Shown: positions 8,846-17,602 of the stretch, in pieces | Position numbering within the stretch: position 1 is the first letter of the stretch | Layout of the letters: every line of letters begins with the position of its first letter | Source of the DNA: Alphaproteobacteria bacterium HGW-Alphaproteobacteria-1 | Lineage (GTDB): Bacteria > Pseudomonadota > Alphaproteobacteria > Rhodobacterales > Rhodobacteraceae | Reading direction: 5' to 3' | Assembly: GCA_002842985.1 (NCBI GenBank) | Contig: PHEQ01000023.1 | Coordinates: 1 to 43,370, forward strand | DNA length: 43,370 nucleotides | Notes under the pieces: model-generated | The model's database searches: none | Seen by the model: only the letters and a program-made list of their open reading frames with translations | What the model was told of the DNA's origin: nothing | Made by a program: the position numbers and the translations under genes

Positions 8846-9339
8846 AACGCCTGATCCTCATGCGCCACGCCAAATCCGACTGGGGTGATCCCGCCTTGCC
8901 CGATCATGCCCGCCCGCTGAACAAGCGTGGACGGCGCTCGACCAGGGCCCTGGGAGACTGGCTGCGCGCCGAGGGGCTGATGCCCGGCGAAATCCTTTGT
9001 TCCACCGCCACCCGCACGCGGGAAACCTGCGCGCGGCTCAAACTGCCGGTTGCCCCGCGCCTGATCGACGGTCTCTATCTGGCAGAGCCTGCGGCCATGC
9101 TGGCCGCGCTGCGCGTGGCGCGCGCCGACACAGTGCTTATGATCGGCCACAATCCCGGCATCGCCGAACTTGCCGCGCGCCTTGTTGCCGCCCCGCCCGC
9201 GCATCCGCGTTTCGAGGATTACCCGACCGGCGCGACGCTGGTGGCCGATTTCGCCATCGAAGATTGGGCGGCGCTGCAAGAGCATAGTGGTGACGCCATT
9301 CATTTCGTGATCCCGCGCGACTTGCCCGGCGCGGCATGA
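8842..9339 (+). CDS. SixA-like histidine phosphatase
   Basis: Histidine phosphatase superfamily member of 165 residues, the short SixA-like form. The nucleophilic His is in LILMRHAKSDW (RHAK instead of the commoner RHGE, typical of SixA). STATRTRETC and the second catalytic His in MIGHNPGIAEL complete the active site. E. coli SixA removes phosphate from the HPt domain of ArcB or from NPr; the target here is unknown. The start is GTG 8842, overlapping the upstream TGA (GTGA). The end overlaps the next gene by ATGA. Confidence 0.88.
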   Translation: MKRLILMRHAKSDWGDPALPDHARPLNKRGRRSTRALGDWLRAEGLMPGEILCSTATRTRETCARLKLPVAPRLIDGLYLAEPAAMLAALRVARADTVLMIGHNPGIAELAARLVAAPPAHPRFEDYPTGATLVADFAIEDWAALQEHSGDAIHFVIPRDLPGAA

Positions 9340-10451
9340 GGGCGCCGATCTTCATCGGTTCGGAGATCTATCGCGGCTCTTCCTACGGGCCGCGTCACCC
9401 GCTATCGATCCCGCGCGTGCCCACCGTGATCGATCTTTGCCGCGCGCTTGGTTGGCTGCCCGATGCGCAATACCGCACCAGCCCGCGTGCGAAGCCACGG
9501 GCGCTCACCGCCTTTCATACGGCGGACTATATCGCCGCCCTGCAACGCGCCGAGACCGAGGGACAGGTAAGCGAGGCCACCCGCGCCCGCCACCATATCG
9601 GCACGCTTGCCAATCCGGTCTTTCCCGAGATGTTCCGCCGCCCCGCCACCGCCGCCGGTGGATCACTTCTGGCGGCCGCGCTGCTGGCGCGGGGTGGCAC
9701 GGTCTACAATCCCGGCGGCGGCACCCATCACGGCATGGCCGATCACGCGGGCGGGTTCTGCTATCTCAACGATCCGGTGCTGGCGATCAAGGCGCTGCTG
9801 GCGCAGGGCCTCACCCGCATCGCCTATGTCGATATCGACGCGCATCATTGCGATGGGGTGGCGGCGGCCTTTCACGGCGAGAACCGCGTCTTGATGATCT
9901 CGACCCATGAGGCGGGGCGCTGGCCGTTTACCGGGGTGCTCGGGGATCGGGCGGGCGGGCAGGCGATCAACCTGCCGCTGCCGCGCGCGACCAATGACAG
10001 CGGCTTTGCCATGGCACTGCACGAGGTGATCCTGCCTGCGGTGCAGGCGATGCGGCCAGAGGCGGTCGTGCTGCAATGCGGGGCCGACGCCGTGACCGAG
10101 GATCCGCTCTCTCGGTTATGTCTGTCGAACAATGCCCATTGGCAGACGGTTGCGCTGCTGCGCCCGCTCAGCCCGCGCTTTCTGGTATTGGGCGGGGGTG
10201 GCTACAATCCCTGGACGGTGGGGCGCCTCTGGGCCGGGGTCTGGGCCACGCTCAACGGGCACGAGATCCCCGACCGCCTGCCCGAGCGGGCGCGCGCGAT
10301 CCTCGCCGCGCTTGGCTGGCCGCGGCGCCCGGCCCTTCCGCCCGATGCGCTGGTCGAGACGCTGCGCGACCCGCCGCGCGAAGGGGCCGTGGACGCCACC
10401 TTGCGCACGGCCATCGCGCACCTGCGCGCGCGCGGCCGCGCCTGGGTCTGA
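9336..10451 (+). CDS. Histone deacetylase family protein (AcuC-like)
   Basis: Zinc-dependent deacetylase-fold enzyme of 371 residues. The arginase/deacetylase motifs are GGGTHHGMADHAGGFCYLND (active-site His pair), DIDAHHCDGVAAAF (zinc-binding Asp and His), QCGADA (second zinc Asp) and LGGGGYN (transition-state Tyr). Bacterial relatives deacetylate acetyl-CoA synthetase (AcuC), acetylpolyamines or other small acetylated amines. The usual HHGDG is HHCDG here. It is the last gene of the argB operon, overlapping the phosphatase gene by ATGA. Placement with an N-acetylated-intermediate pathway is suggestive but does not prove a shared substrate. Confidence 0.9.
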   Translation: MRAPIFIGSEIYRGSSYGPRHPLSIPRVPTVIDLCRALGWLPDAQYRTSPRAKPRALTAFHTADYIAALQRAETEGQVSEATRARHHIGTLANPVFPEMFRRPATAAGGSLLAAALLARGGTVYNPGGGTHHGMADHAGGFCYLNDPVLAIKALLAQGLTRIAYVDIDAHHCDGVAAAFHGENRVLMISTHEAGRWPFTGVLGDRAGGQAINLPLPRATNDSGFAMALHEVILPAVQAMRPEAVVLQCGADAVTEDPLSRLCLSNNAHWQTVALLRPLSPRFLVLGGGGYNPWTVGRLWAGVWATLNGHEIPDRLPERARAILAALGWPRRPALPPDALVETLRDPPREGAVDATLRTAIAHLRARGRAWV

Positions 10452-10577
10452 GCATGCGCTTGTGTCTTGTCGACGAAGCTGAGGATCGGCCTTGTCCGAA
10501 TTGGGCAGCCGGTGATTGCCCCAAGCGGGGCGCGGGGGTAGGGTGGCCACATATATAGACCCGTGAAGGAGACCCCG

Positions 10578-11816
10578 ATGTCGCGTCCTCTCGTCTTTTC
10601 CGGCCTTGTCCTTCTCCTGAGCGCGCAACCGGGCGCCACGCAGGAGGCCGAGAGCCGCACCGTCTCTGGCGCGGTGGATTACCTTCAGCGCATTGCCCTG
10701 CCGCCCGAGGCCGATCTGCATGTGGCGGTCGAGGGGCGGTTTGGGGCCATTTTGGGCGAGACACAGCTCAAGGCGGGGGGGCAGCAGGTGCCGCTGCCCT
10801 TTACGCTCACCATTCCCTCGGGGTTGCACGGCGATCTGGCGGCGGTGATTCGCCTTGACGGTGCGCCGCGCTGGATCGTGCAGGATGTGGCCATCGCCGC
10901 CGGATCCGATCCGGTCGATCTGGGCAATATCCGGGTCGAGCCGGTGACGCCGCTGGCCTTTGTCACCGCGATAAGCTGCGAGGAGCAGGATGTGGAGGTC
11001 GGTATTCTAGGCCAAGAAATGGTGTTGCGCGCCGATGGGCGCGATATCCCGCTGCGCGAGGCGGTTTCGGCCTCCGGGGCGCGCTATGAAGGGGTGAACG
11101 AACCGGACACCGAGGTTTGGTCCAAGGGGGATGCCTTCGCCATCAAGATTGCGGGGCGCGATCTGACCGAGTGTCGCGCGGTGCAGCCGCCCGAGCGCCG
11201 CCCCTATCGGGCACGCGGGATCGAGCCGGGCTGGCATGTTGACCTCGGCGAGGAGCAGATGGAGATCGTGGCCGACTACGGCGAGTTGCGGCGCGAGGCG
11301 GCGCGCCCCGCGGTCGGGGTGTTGCCCGGTGCCTATGTCTTCGACGTGCCCGAGGCCGGGGCAAGCCTGCGGATCGAGGAGACGTTGTGCCGCGACGCGG
11401 CGACGGGGATGCCATACCCCGACACGGCGACGCTCTTGCTGGGCGAGCGCGCGCTTGATGGCTGCGGCGGCAGTCCGCGCGATTTGCTGACCGGGGCGAC
11501 ATGGCAGGTCACGGCCCTTGGCGGCGAGGAACCGCAGGAGGCAGAGCGCGTGTCGATCACCTTTCTTGCGCCCGCGCGCGTGGCGGGCAGCACCGGTTGT
11601 AACCGTTTTGTCGGGGGCTTCACGCTGACGGGTGAGGGACTTGAATTCGGTGCGCTCGGCTCGACGCTGATGGCCTGTCCCGACGCGCTGATGGCACAGG
11701 AACGGGCGATGCTCGACGCGCTTGAACAGGTGCGCCGGTTCGACATCGGCGCGGACGGTGCGCTTTTGCTGATAGGCGGGCCGCGCGACGAGGTGTTGAT
11801 CGAGGCAGCGCGCTGA
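10578..11816 (+). CDS. Secreted multi-domain envelope protein (YbaY-like, MliC-like, META/HslJ)
   Basis: Exported protein of 412 residues assembled from several small envelope-stress domains. A signal peptide occupies about residues 1-21. A YbaY-like beta domain follows (VSGAVDYLQRIALPPEA, QQVPLPFTLTIP). A MliC-like segment comes next (ISCEEQDVEVGILGQEMVL to WSKGDAFAIKIAGRDLTEC), resembling lysozyme inhibitors. A middle region (GIEPGWHVDL to LDGCGG) resembles uncharacterised COG3650 proteins. The C-terminal 105 or so residues are a META/HslJ domain (LTGATWQVTALGGE, GSTGCNRFVGGF, LMACPD). The start is ATG 10578, with AAGGAGA at 10566-10572. It probably acts in the periplasm; lysozyme inhibition is possible but untested. 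Confidence 0.8.
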   Translation: MSRPLVFSGLVLLLSAQPGATQEAESRTVSGAVDYLQRIALPPEADLHVAVEGRFGAILGETQLKAGGQQVPLPFTLTIPSGLHGDLAAVIRLDGAPRWIVQDVAIAAGSDPVDLGNIRVEPVTPLAFVTAISCEEQDVEVGILGQEMVLRADGRDIPLREAVSASGARYEGVNEPDTEVWSKGDAFAIKIAGRDLTECRAVQPPERRPYRARGIEPGWHVDLGEEQMEIVADYGELRREAARPAVGVLPGAYVFDVPEAGASLRIEETLCRDAATGMPYPDTATLLLGERALDGCGGSPRDLLTGATWQVTALGGEEPQEAERVSITFLAPARVAGSTGCNRFVGGFTLTGEGLEFGALGSTLMACPDALMAQERAMLDALEQVRRFDIGADGALLLIGGPRDEVLIEAAR

Positions 11817-11826
11817 GCGGCGTGGT

Positions 11827-12567
11827 TCAGGCGGGCGGCAGGTCAAAATCCGGCAGTCCGTCAAGCGCGTCCTTGAGGGCTTCGCCCCAGCGGTCGGCAA
11901 TTTCGCGGTAATAGACGTCCTCGGCCTCGATCCGGCCCTGCAAGCCGGAGCGCAGGCTGTCGGTCTGATAGAAATGGTAATCGAATGGCGCGCCGACCGA
12001 TAGATTGGCCTTGAGCGTCGAATCGAAGCTGACCAGCAAAAGCTTCATCGCGGCGGCAAAGCCCATATCCGGATCATAGGCGCGCACAAGGATGGGGCGG
12101 CCGTATTTCGTCTCGCCGATCTGGAAAAACGGCGTGTCGGCGCTTGCCTCGATGAAATTGCCCTCCGGGTAGATGAGGAACAGGCGCGGCGCGCCGCCCT
12201 CGATCTGCCCGCCCAGGATGAGCGTGGCACGAAAGGCGCTGTCGGCCTCCTGTCCGGCCTGACGATGGGTGGCAATGACCTCGCGCAGCGTGTCGGCCAC
12301 CAGCCGCGCGGCCTGAAACATCGAGGGCACACCAAGAAGCGTGGGCACGCGATCGTCATGGGCCTTGGTGCGCTCGTCCAGAAGGCTGACCACCGCCTGC
12401 GTAGTGGCAAGGTTGCCCGAGGAAAGCAGTGTGATCACCCGTTCTCCCGGCGCCTCCCAGATGGTCATCTTCTTGAAGGTCGAGATATTGTCGAGCCCGG
12501 CATTGGTGCGGGTATCGGACATGAACACAAGCCCGCGCCCGAGCATCATGCCAACGCAATAGGTCAT
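11827..12567 (-). CDS. Anbu proteasome-like peptidase
   Basis: Ancestral beta-subunit (Anbu) Ntn-hydrolase, 246 residues, a bacterial relative of HslV and 20S proteasome beta subunits. After the initiator Met the protein starts TYCVGMML, so Thr2 would be the catalytic N-terminal threonine. SDTRTNAGLDNISTFKKM supplies the Asp17 and Lys33-type residues of the proteasome active site (mature numbering, Lys at about 31-32). Anbu proteins assemble into open-ring or spiral dodecamers and have shown little proteolysis in published work. It is the last gene of the ATP-grasp/alpha-E/transglutaminase unit, starting 7 bases after the transglutaminase stop. Start ATG 12567 is fixed by the need for an N-terminal Met-Thr. 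Confidence 0.93.
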   Translation of the reverse strand: MTYCVGMMLGRGLVFMSDTRTNAGLDNISTFKKMTIWEAPGERVITLLSSGNLATTQAVVSLLDERTKAHDDRVPTLLGVPSMFQAARLVADTLREVIATHRQAGQEADSAFRATLILGGQIEGGAPRLFLIYPEGNFIEASADTPFFQIGETKYGRPILVRAYDPDMGFAAAMKLLLVSFDSTLKANLSVGAPFDYHFYQTDSLRSGLQGRIEAEDVYYREIADRWGEALKDALDGLPDFDLPPA

Positions 12568-12574
12568 CTGGGCC

Positions 12575-13384
12575 TCACTGCTGCGAAACGTCGATCCGGA
12601 CATCGAGCGCTTCGGCGGCGCCCCCGATCCGCATACCGGATACAGGCGCGGCGTCGGCATAGTCCAGCCCTGTTGCGACGCGCACATAGCGGGTGTCGGG
12701 GGCAATCCCGTTTGACACGTCGTAACCGACCCAGCCCAGCCCCTCGACATGGGCCTCCGCCCAGGCGTGCATGGCGTCCTGGCTGGTGCGGTCGTCAAGC
12801 ATGAGATAGCCCGAGACATAGCGCGCCGGGATATCCATATGGCGCGCACAGGCGATGAACACATGGGCGTGATCCTGACAGACGCCGCGCCCTTCCGATA
12901 TGGCGTCCTCCGCGCCCCAGCCGGGATGCGAGGAGCCGACCTCATAGGCGATGGTCTCGCGGATATGCGTCGAGAGTGCGTGCAGCCAGTCAAGCGTCGT
13001 CTCGCCCTGCACGCTGCGCGCCGTCTCCCGGACACCCGCGCCGGGCTGCGTGCGCGGTGTATGGGTGCGGTAGAGCCAGAGCGGCGCGGGCCCGCGATGA
13101 CGCCCGACGATGCCGTGATTGTCCTCCAGCGCCACCCGCCCGCGCGAGACGACGGAAATCTCGGTCGTGTTGCGGTCAAAGCTGATAAGTTCCACCACGT
13201 TGTTGTGGTGATCCTCGAACCGCAGTTGCTTGGTGCCGCCCGTCACCTCGGTGGACCAGTCGAGCACGCTCTGGTGCGGCGTGCTTTTGGGGGTTTTGCG
13301 CACCTGTTGCAGGGCGAATGTCACCGGGGCCGCAAAGCGGTAGCGCGTGGTGTGGTGTATCTCAAGCTGCATGGGATCACTCAT
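12575..13384 (-). CDS. Transglutaminase-like cysteine protease family protein
   Basis: Transglutaminase-fold protein of 269 residues. An N-terminal beta region (QLEIHHTTRYRFAAPVTFALQQVRKTP) is followed by the papain-like core with Cys169 in GVCQDHAHVF, His206 in DAMHAWAEAH and an Asp in GYDVSNG, so the catalytic triad is intact. Such proteins hydrolyse or form amide bonds. Its start overlaps the alpha-E gene by 8 bases; an alternative ATG at 13372 would remove the overlap. In this conserved neighbourhood it is predicted to process the product of the ATP-grasp enzyme or to cleave a tag; this is inferred from family studies, not shown here. Confidence 0.9.
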   Translation of the reverse strand: MSDPMQLEIHHTTRYRFAAPVTFALQQVRKTPKSTPHQSVLDWSTEVTGGTKQLRFEDHHNNVVELISFDRNTTEISVVSRGRVALEDNHGIVGRHRGPAPLWLYRTHTPRTQPGAGVRETARSVQGETTLDWLHALSTHIRETIAYEVGSSHPGWGAEDAISEGRGVCQDHAHVFIACARHMDIPARYVSGYLMLDDRTSQDAMHAWAEAHVEGLGWVGYDVSNGIAPDTRYVRVATGLDYADAAPVSGMRIGGAAEALDVRIDVSQQ

Positions 13385-14315
13385 AAAAGCGGAAATCGCG
13401 CTCTATCTGCGCCGCAACATCGCCAAGCGCCGAAAGCACGCTCTGGATGAATTCGTGCAGGCCATAATCGAAAATGGCCGATACGTCATGCGAGAGATAC
13501 TGCGTCTTGAGATCGCGCACCATCCGAAGCGTGGGGCTGCGCCCGTCGGGGTCGAGATAGCGCAGGTTGTCCTCGATCTTGGAGACGCAGAACGCAAGGC
13601 TGCGCGGCATCCTCTTGTCGAGGACAAGGAAATGCACGATCTCGCGCGGGCCGCCGCCTGCGCCATATTCCATGCGAAAGCCGCCCCGCCCCGAAACCGC
13701 GCGCAGGATGCTTTCCCAATGTACATTGTCGATCATCGTGCCGACCGCGTTGATCGAGGGCAAGAGCACGTAATATTTCACGTCGATGATCCGGGCGGTG
13801 TAATCGGCGCGCTCCAGAAAGGTGCCGATCCGCAGAAAGTCGAAGATCTCGTTGCGCATCATCGTGCCCAGGATCATGCCGCGCACCAGCGCCGTGCCCT
13901 GCCGCATCCGTTGCAGGACTTCGGTCAGGTCGCGCTCGGTCACCTTGCGGGCAAGGCTGGCATTCGCGCTCATATAGGCGGCATTGATCGCCTCCCAGGC
14001 CTCACCGGTGATGGCCGTACGCACCAGCCGCGCGTTCTGCCGCGCGGCCTCGATGCAGGTGCGGATCGAGGACGGGTTGTCGCGGTCGCGCAGCATCCAG
14101 TTGATCGCGGCTTCCTTGGTCACCTCTTCATGGGCATTCATGAAGGCCGGGTGGGATCCCGCGCTTTGCAGGATCGAGGCCCATTCGCGGGCATCGTCGT
14201 CGCCAAGCCGGGTCAGCGCGATGCGCTGCCCGGTCTCGATCAGGCGGGCGGTATTTTCGGCCCGCTCCAGATAGCGCGACATCCAGAACAGGCCATTGGC
14301 GGTTTTTCCCAGCAT
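13377..14315 (-). CDS. Alpha-E domain-containing protein
   Basis: Helical alpha-E (DUF403) family protein of 312 residues, starting MLGKTANGLFWMSRYLERAENTARL, the family signature. The rest is nearly all alpha-helical with many acidic and basic residues and no obvious catalytic triad. Alpha-E proteins occur almost always next to a circularly permuted ATP-grasp enzyme and a transglutaminase, as here; they are thought to partner the ATP-grasp enzyme, but no reaction is established. It starts 5 bases after the ATP-grasp stop and overlaps the transglutaminase gene by 8 bases. Confidence 0.92.
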   Translation of the reverse strand: MLGKTANGLFWMSRYLERAENTARLIETGQRIALTRLGDDDAREWASILQSAGSHPAFMNAHEEVTKEAAINWMLRDRDNPSSIRTCIEAARQNARLVRTAITGEAWEAINAAYMSANASLARKVTERDLTEVLQRMRQGTALVRGMILGTMMRNEIFDFLRIGTFLERADYTARIIDVKYYVLLPSINAVGTMIDNVHWESILRAVSGRGGFRMEYGAGGGPREIVHFLVLDKRMPRSLAFCVSKIEDNLRYLDPDGRSPTLRMVRDLKTQYLSHDVSAIFDYGLHEFIQSVLSALGDVAAQIERDFRFYE

Positions 14316-14320
14316 CGCGT

Positions 14321-15745
14321 TCAGTCCTCCAGCACCCAGGTGTCCTTGGTGCCCCCGCCCTGCGACGAGTTGACCACGAGCGAGCCCTTCTTGAGCGCCA
14401 CCCGCGTGAGGCCGCCGGGGGTGACGTTGATGTTGCCGGGACTGACCAGCACATAGGGCCGCAGATCGACATGACGGGGTGTCAGCCCCGCACGCGAGAA
14501 GATCGGCACCGTCGACAGGCTGAGCGTGGGCTGCGCGATGTAATTGCCGGGCCGCGCCTTGAGCTTGCGGCGGAAGGCGGCGATCTCCTTGCGGCTCGCG
14601 GTCGGGCCGATCAACATGCCATAGCCGCCAGAGCCATGCACCTCCTTGACCACCAACGCGTCAAGATGGTCGAGCACATAGGCCAGCGCGTCCGGCTCAG
14701 AGCAGCGCCATGTCTGCACGTTTTGCAGGATCGGGCGCTCGCCTGTGTAGAATTCCACGATTTCTGGCATGTAGCTGTAGATCGCCTTGTCATCGGCGAT
14801 GCCGGTGCCGGGCGCATTGGCGATGGTGATGCCGCCCGCGCGGTAGACATCCATGATGCCAGGCACGCCAAGCGTGCTGTCGGGGTTGAAGTTGAGCGGG
14901 TCGAGGAAACCGTCATCCACCCGGCGATAGAGCACATCGATGGGTTTGTATCCTTTGGTCGTGCGCATCGCCACGCGGCCATCGACCACCCGCAGATCGT
15001 GCCCCTCGACCAGTTCCACCCCCATCTGATCGGCAAGAAAGGCGTGCTCGAAATAGGCCGAGTTGTAGATCCCCGGCGTCAGAACGGCGACCACCGGATC
15101 GCTTGCCGCACAGCCCGGCGCGCAGGCCGCCAGCGAGCGGCGCAGGTCGAACGGGTAGGTCTGCACCGGGCGCACCCGGTTCTGCGAGAAGAGTTCCGGG
15201 AACATGCGCAGCATGGTTTCGCGGTTTTCCAGCATGTAGCTGACGCCCGAGGGCGTGCGTGCGTTGTCCTCGAGCACGAAGAACTCGCCCGGTCCGGTGC
15301 GCACCAGATCGACGCCGACGATATGGGTATAGACGCCCCCCGGCGGCTCCACCCCGATCATGTGGGGCAGAAAGGCCTCGTTGCGGCGGATCATCTCTTC
15401 GGGGATGCGGCCCGCCTTCACGATCTCCTGCTTGTGGTAGATGTCATGCAGAAAGGCATTGATCGCGCGCACGCGCTGTTCGATCCCGCGCGAGAGCCGC
15501 GCCCATTCCGGCCCCGAGATGATGCGCGGGATGATGTCGAACGGAATGAGCCGCTCTTCGGCCTCGGCCTTGCCATAGACGTTGAAGGTGATGCCGGTCA
15601 GGCGGAAAAGCTCTTCGGCCTCGCGCTGCTTGGCGCGCAGGCGTTTGGGGTCCTCGCACTCCAACCAGTCGTGAAAGCCGCTGTAGGGCGCGCGCAGGCG
15701 CGCATCTGTGCCCCACATCTCGTCGAAGATTTCCGTCTCGCTCAT
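14321..15745 (-). CDS. Circularly permuted type 2 ATP-grasp protein
   Basis: Predicted ATP-dependent amide ligase of 474 residues. The permuted ATP-grasp family is recognised by FFVLEDNARTPSGVSYMLENR, LTPGIYNSAYFEHAFLA, YRRVDDGFLDPL, GITIANAPGTGIADDKAIYSY, LVVKEVHGSGGYGMLIG and the end LVVNSSQGGGTKDTWVL. Acidic and Asn residues for Mg-ATP are visible in LEDNARTPSG. Family members are predicted to make peptide bonds non-ribosomally, either a small peptide or a tag. I prefer ATG 15745, with GGGGG six bases upstream, over GTG 15751. It is the first gene of the four-gene Anbu unit. The 169-base gap upstream, after hutU, holds a weak hairpin at 15817-15833 and no convincing promoter. Confidence 0.92.
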   Translation of the reverse strand: MSETEIFDEMWGTDARLRAPYSGFHDWLECEDPKRLRAKQREAEELFRLTGITFNVYGKAEAEERLIPFDIIPRIISGPEWARLSRGIEQRVRAINAFLHDIYHKQEIVKAGRIPEEMIRRNEAFLPHMIGVEPPGGVYTHIVGVDLVRTGPGEFFVLEDNARTPSGVSYMLENRETMLRMFPELFSQNRVRPVQTYPFDLRRSLAACAPGCAASDPVVAVLTPGIYNSAYFEHAFLADQMGVELVEGHDLRVVDGRVAMRTTKGYKPIDVLYRRVDDGFLDPLNFNPDSTLGVPGIMDVYRAGGITIANAPGTGIADDKAIYSYMPEIVEFYTGERPILQNVQTWRCSEPDALAYVLDHLDALVVKEVHGSGGYGMLIGPTASRKEIAAFRRKLKARPGNYIAQPTLSLSTVPIFSRAGLTPRHVDLRPYVLVSPGNINVTPGGLTRVALKKGSLVVNSSQGGGTKDTWVLED

Positions 15746-15914
15746 GCGCACCCCCGTTTTCTTTCTCCCTCAGCAAACGCGAGGCCGCACAGAGCCTCCA
15801 GCGTGACATGCGCCTTGGCCCCCGATCGGGGCCGTCGCCGCCCGAAAAACAAGCATAAGCGCACTGACTGCCGTTTTGCCAGGCATTTTAGCGGGTGTGT
15901 GACAGGCGGACCCC

Positions 15915-17600
15915 CTACGTCTTGAGGATCGCGGGCAGGTTCAGCCCGTGCTCGATCGCGCAGTCGCGGGCGATCGCGTAGCCCGCATCGGCGTGGCGCA
16001 TCACGCCGGTGGCCGGGTCGTTCCAGAGCACGCGCTCGATGCGGCGGTCGGCCTCCTCGGTGCCATCGCAGCAGATCACCATGCCGGAATGCTGCGAGAA
16101 CCCCATGCCGACGCCGCCGCCGTGATGCAGGCTGACCCATGTGGCGCCCGAGGCGCAATTCAAGAGCGCGTTGAGGAGCGGCCAGTCGCTGACCGCGTCA
16201 GAGCCGTCCAGCATCGCCTCGGTCTCGCGGTTGGGGCTGGCGACCGACCCGCTGTCGAGATGATCGCGCCCGATCACCACCGGGGCCTTCAACTCTCCGC
16301 TACGGACCATCTCGTTGATGGCCAGCCCCGCACGGTGCCGGTCGCCAAGCCCGATCCACATGATCCGCGCGGGCAGCCCCTGAAAGGCGATACGCTCGCG
16401 CGCCATGTCGAGCCAGTTGTGCAGATGCGCGTTGTCGGGGAAAAGTTCCTTCATGCGCGCGTCGGTCTTGTAGATATCCTCCGGGTCGCCCGAGAGCGCG
16501 CACCAGCGGAACGGCCCGACGCCCCGGCAGAACAAGGGACGGATATAGGCGGGCACGAAACCGGGGAAGGCAAAGGCGTTTTCCAGCCCCTCTTCCTGCG
16601 CCACCTGCCTGATGTTGTTGCCGTAATCGAGCGTCGGCACACCTGCGTTCCAGAAATCGACCATCGCCGCGACATGGGTCTTCATGCTGGCGCGCGCGGC
16701 CGCCTCGACGGCCTTGGGGTCGCTCTCCTGTTTGGCGCGCCACTCCGCCACGCTCCAGCCCAGGGGCAGGTAGCCGTGGATCGGATCATGCGCCGAGGTC
16801 TGGTCGGTGACGATATCGGGGTGCGGTCCGCCCGCCTTCATCCGGCGCACCAGTTCGGGGAACACCTCTGCCGCGTTGCCGATAAGGGCCACGGATTTCG
16901 CTTCACCCGCCTTGGTCCAGTCGTCGATCATGGCCAGCGCCTCGTCGAGGTCATGGGCCTTGGCGTCGCAATAGCGGGTGCGGATGCGGAAGTCGGCGCG
17001 CGTCTCGTCGCATTCGACGGCCAGACAGCAGGCCCCGGCCATGACCGCCGCCAAGGGCTGTGCCCCGCCCATGCCGCCAAGCCCTGCGGTCAGGATCCAG
17101 CGGCCGCGCAGGTCTCCGCCGTAATGCTGACGGCCGGCCTCGGCGAAGGTCTCAAAGGTGCCTTGGACGATGCCCTGCGTGCCGATATAGATCCAGGAAC
17201 CGGCGGTCATCTGGCCGTACATGGCCAGCCCTTTTTTATCCAGCTCGTTGAAATGATCCCAGGTCGCCCAATGCGGCACGAGGTTCGAGTTGGCGATCAG
17301 CACGCGCGGCGCATCCGTATGGGTGCGGAACACGCCAACGGGTTTGCCCGATTGCACAAGGAGCGTCTCGTCGGCCTCGAGCGCGCGCAAGGCATCGCAG
17401 ATACGGTCGAAATCCTCCCATGTGCGCGCCGCCCGCCCGATCCCGCCATAGACGACAAGCTCATGCGGGTTCTCGGCCACATCCGGGTGGAGGTTGTTCA
17501 TCAGCATCCGCAAGGGGGCCTCGGTCAGCCAGCTTTTCGCGCTGATCTCGGTGCCGGTGGCGGGATAGATGTCGCGGATATTGTGACGGGGATCGGTCAT
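15915..17600 (-). CDS. hutU: Urocanate hydratase
   Basis: Second enzyme of histidine degradation: hydrates urocanate to 4-imidazolone-5-propionate using tightly bound NAD+ as an electrophile. The 561-residue length matches bacterial HutU. Typical stretches are [30 protein letters not shown] (NAD-binding), [34 protein letters not shown] and [18 protein letters not shown]. It is the last gene of the hutIHGU unit, starting 2 bases after the hutG stop, with GAGAGG as ribosome-binding site. Induction is expected through the HutC-type repressor encoded at 22576-23274. Confidence 0.97.
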   Translation of the reverse strand: MTDPRHNIRDIYPATGTEISAKSWLTEAPLRMLMNNLHPDVAENPHELVVYGGIGRAARTWEDFDRICDALRALEADETLLVQSGKPVGVFRTHTDAPRVLIANSNLVPHWATWDHFNELDKKGLAMYGQMTAGSWIYIGTQGIVQGTFETFAEAGRQHYGGDLRGRWILTAGLGGMGGAQPLAAVMAGACCLAVECDETRADFRIRTRYCDAKAHDLDEALAMIDDWTKAGEAKSVALIGNAAEVFPELVRRMKAGGPHPDIVTDQTSAHDPIHGYLPLGWSVAEWRAKQESDPKAVEAAARASMKTHVAAMVDFWNAGVPTLDYGNNIRQVAQEEGLENAFAFPGFVPAYIRPLFCRGVGPFRWCALSGDPEDIYKTDARMKELFPDNAHLHNWLDMARERIAFQGLPARIMWIGLGDRHRAGLAINEMVRSGELKAPVVIGRDHLDSGSVASPNRETEAMLDGSDAVSDWPLLNALLNCASGATWVSLHHGGGVGMGFSQHSGMVICCDGTEEADRRIERVLWNDPATGVMRHADAGYAIARDCAIEHGLNLPAILKT

Positions 17601-17602
17601 GG

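Noticed and set aside
15817..15833. GGCCCC-N5-GGGGCC hairpin as terminator of hutU
   Set aside because: Short stem in GC-rich DNA, no U-run; could arise by chance.
13347..15925. Long plus-strand open frames opposite the alpha-E and ATP-grasp genes
   Set aside because: Translations are low in recognisable motifs, while the minus strand encodes clear conserved proteins.
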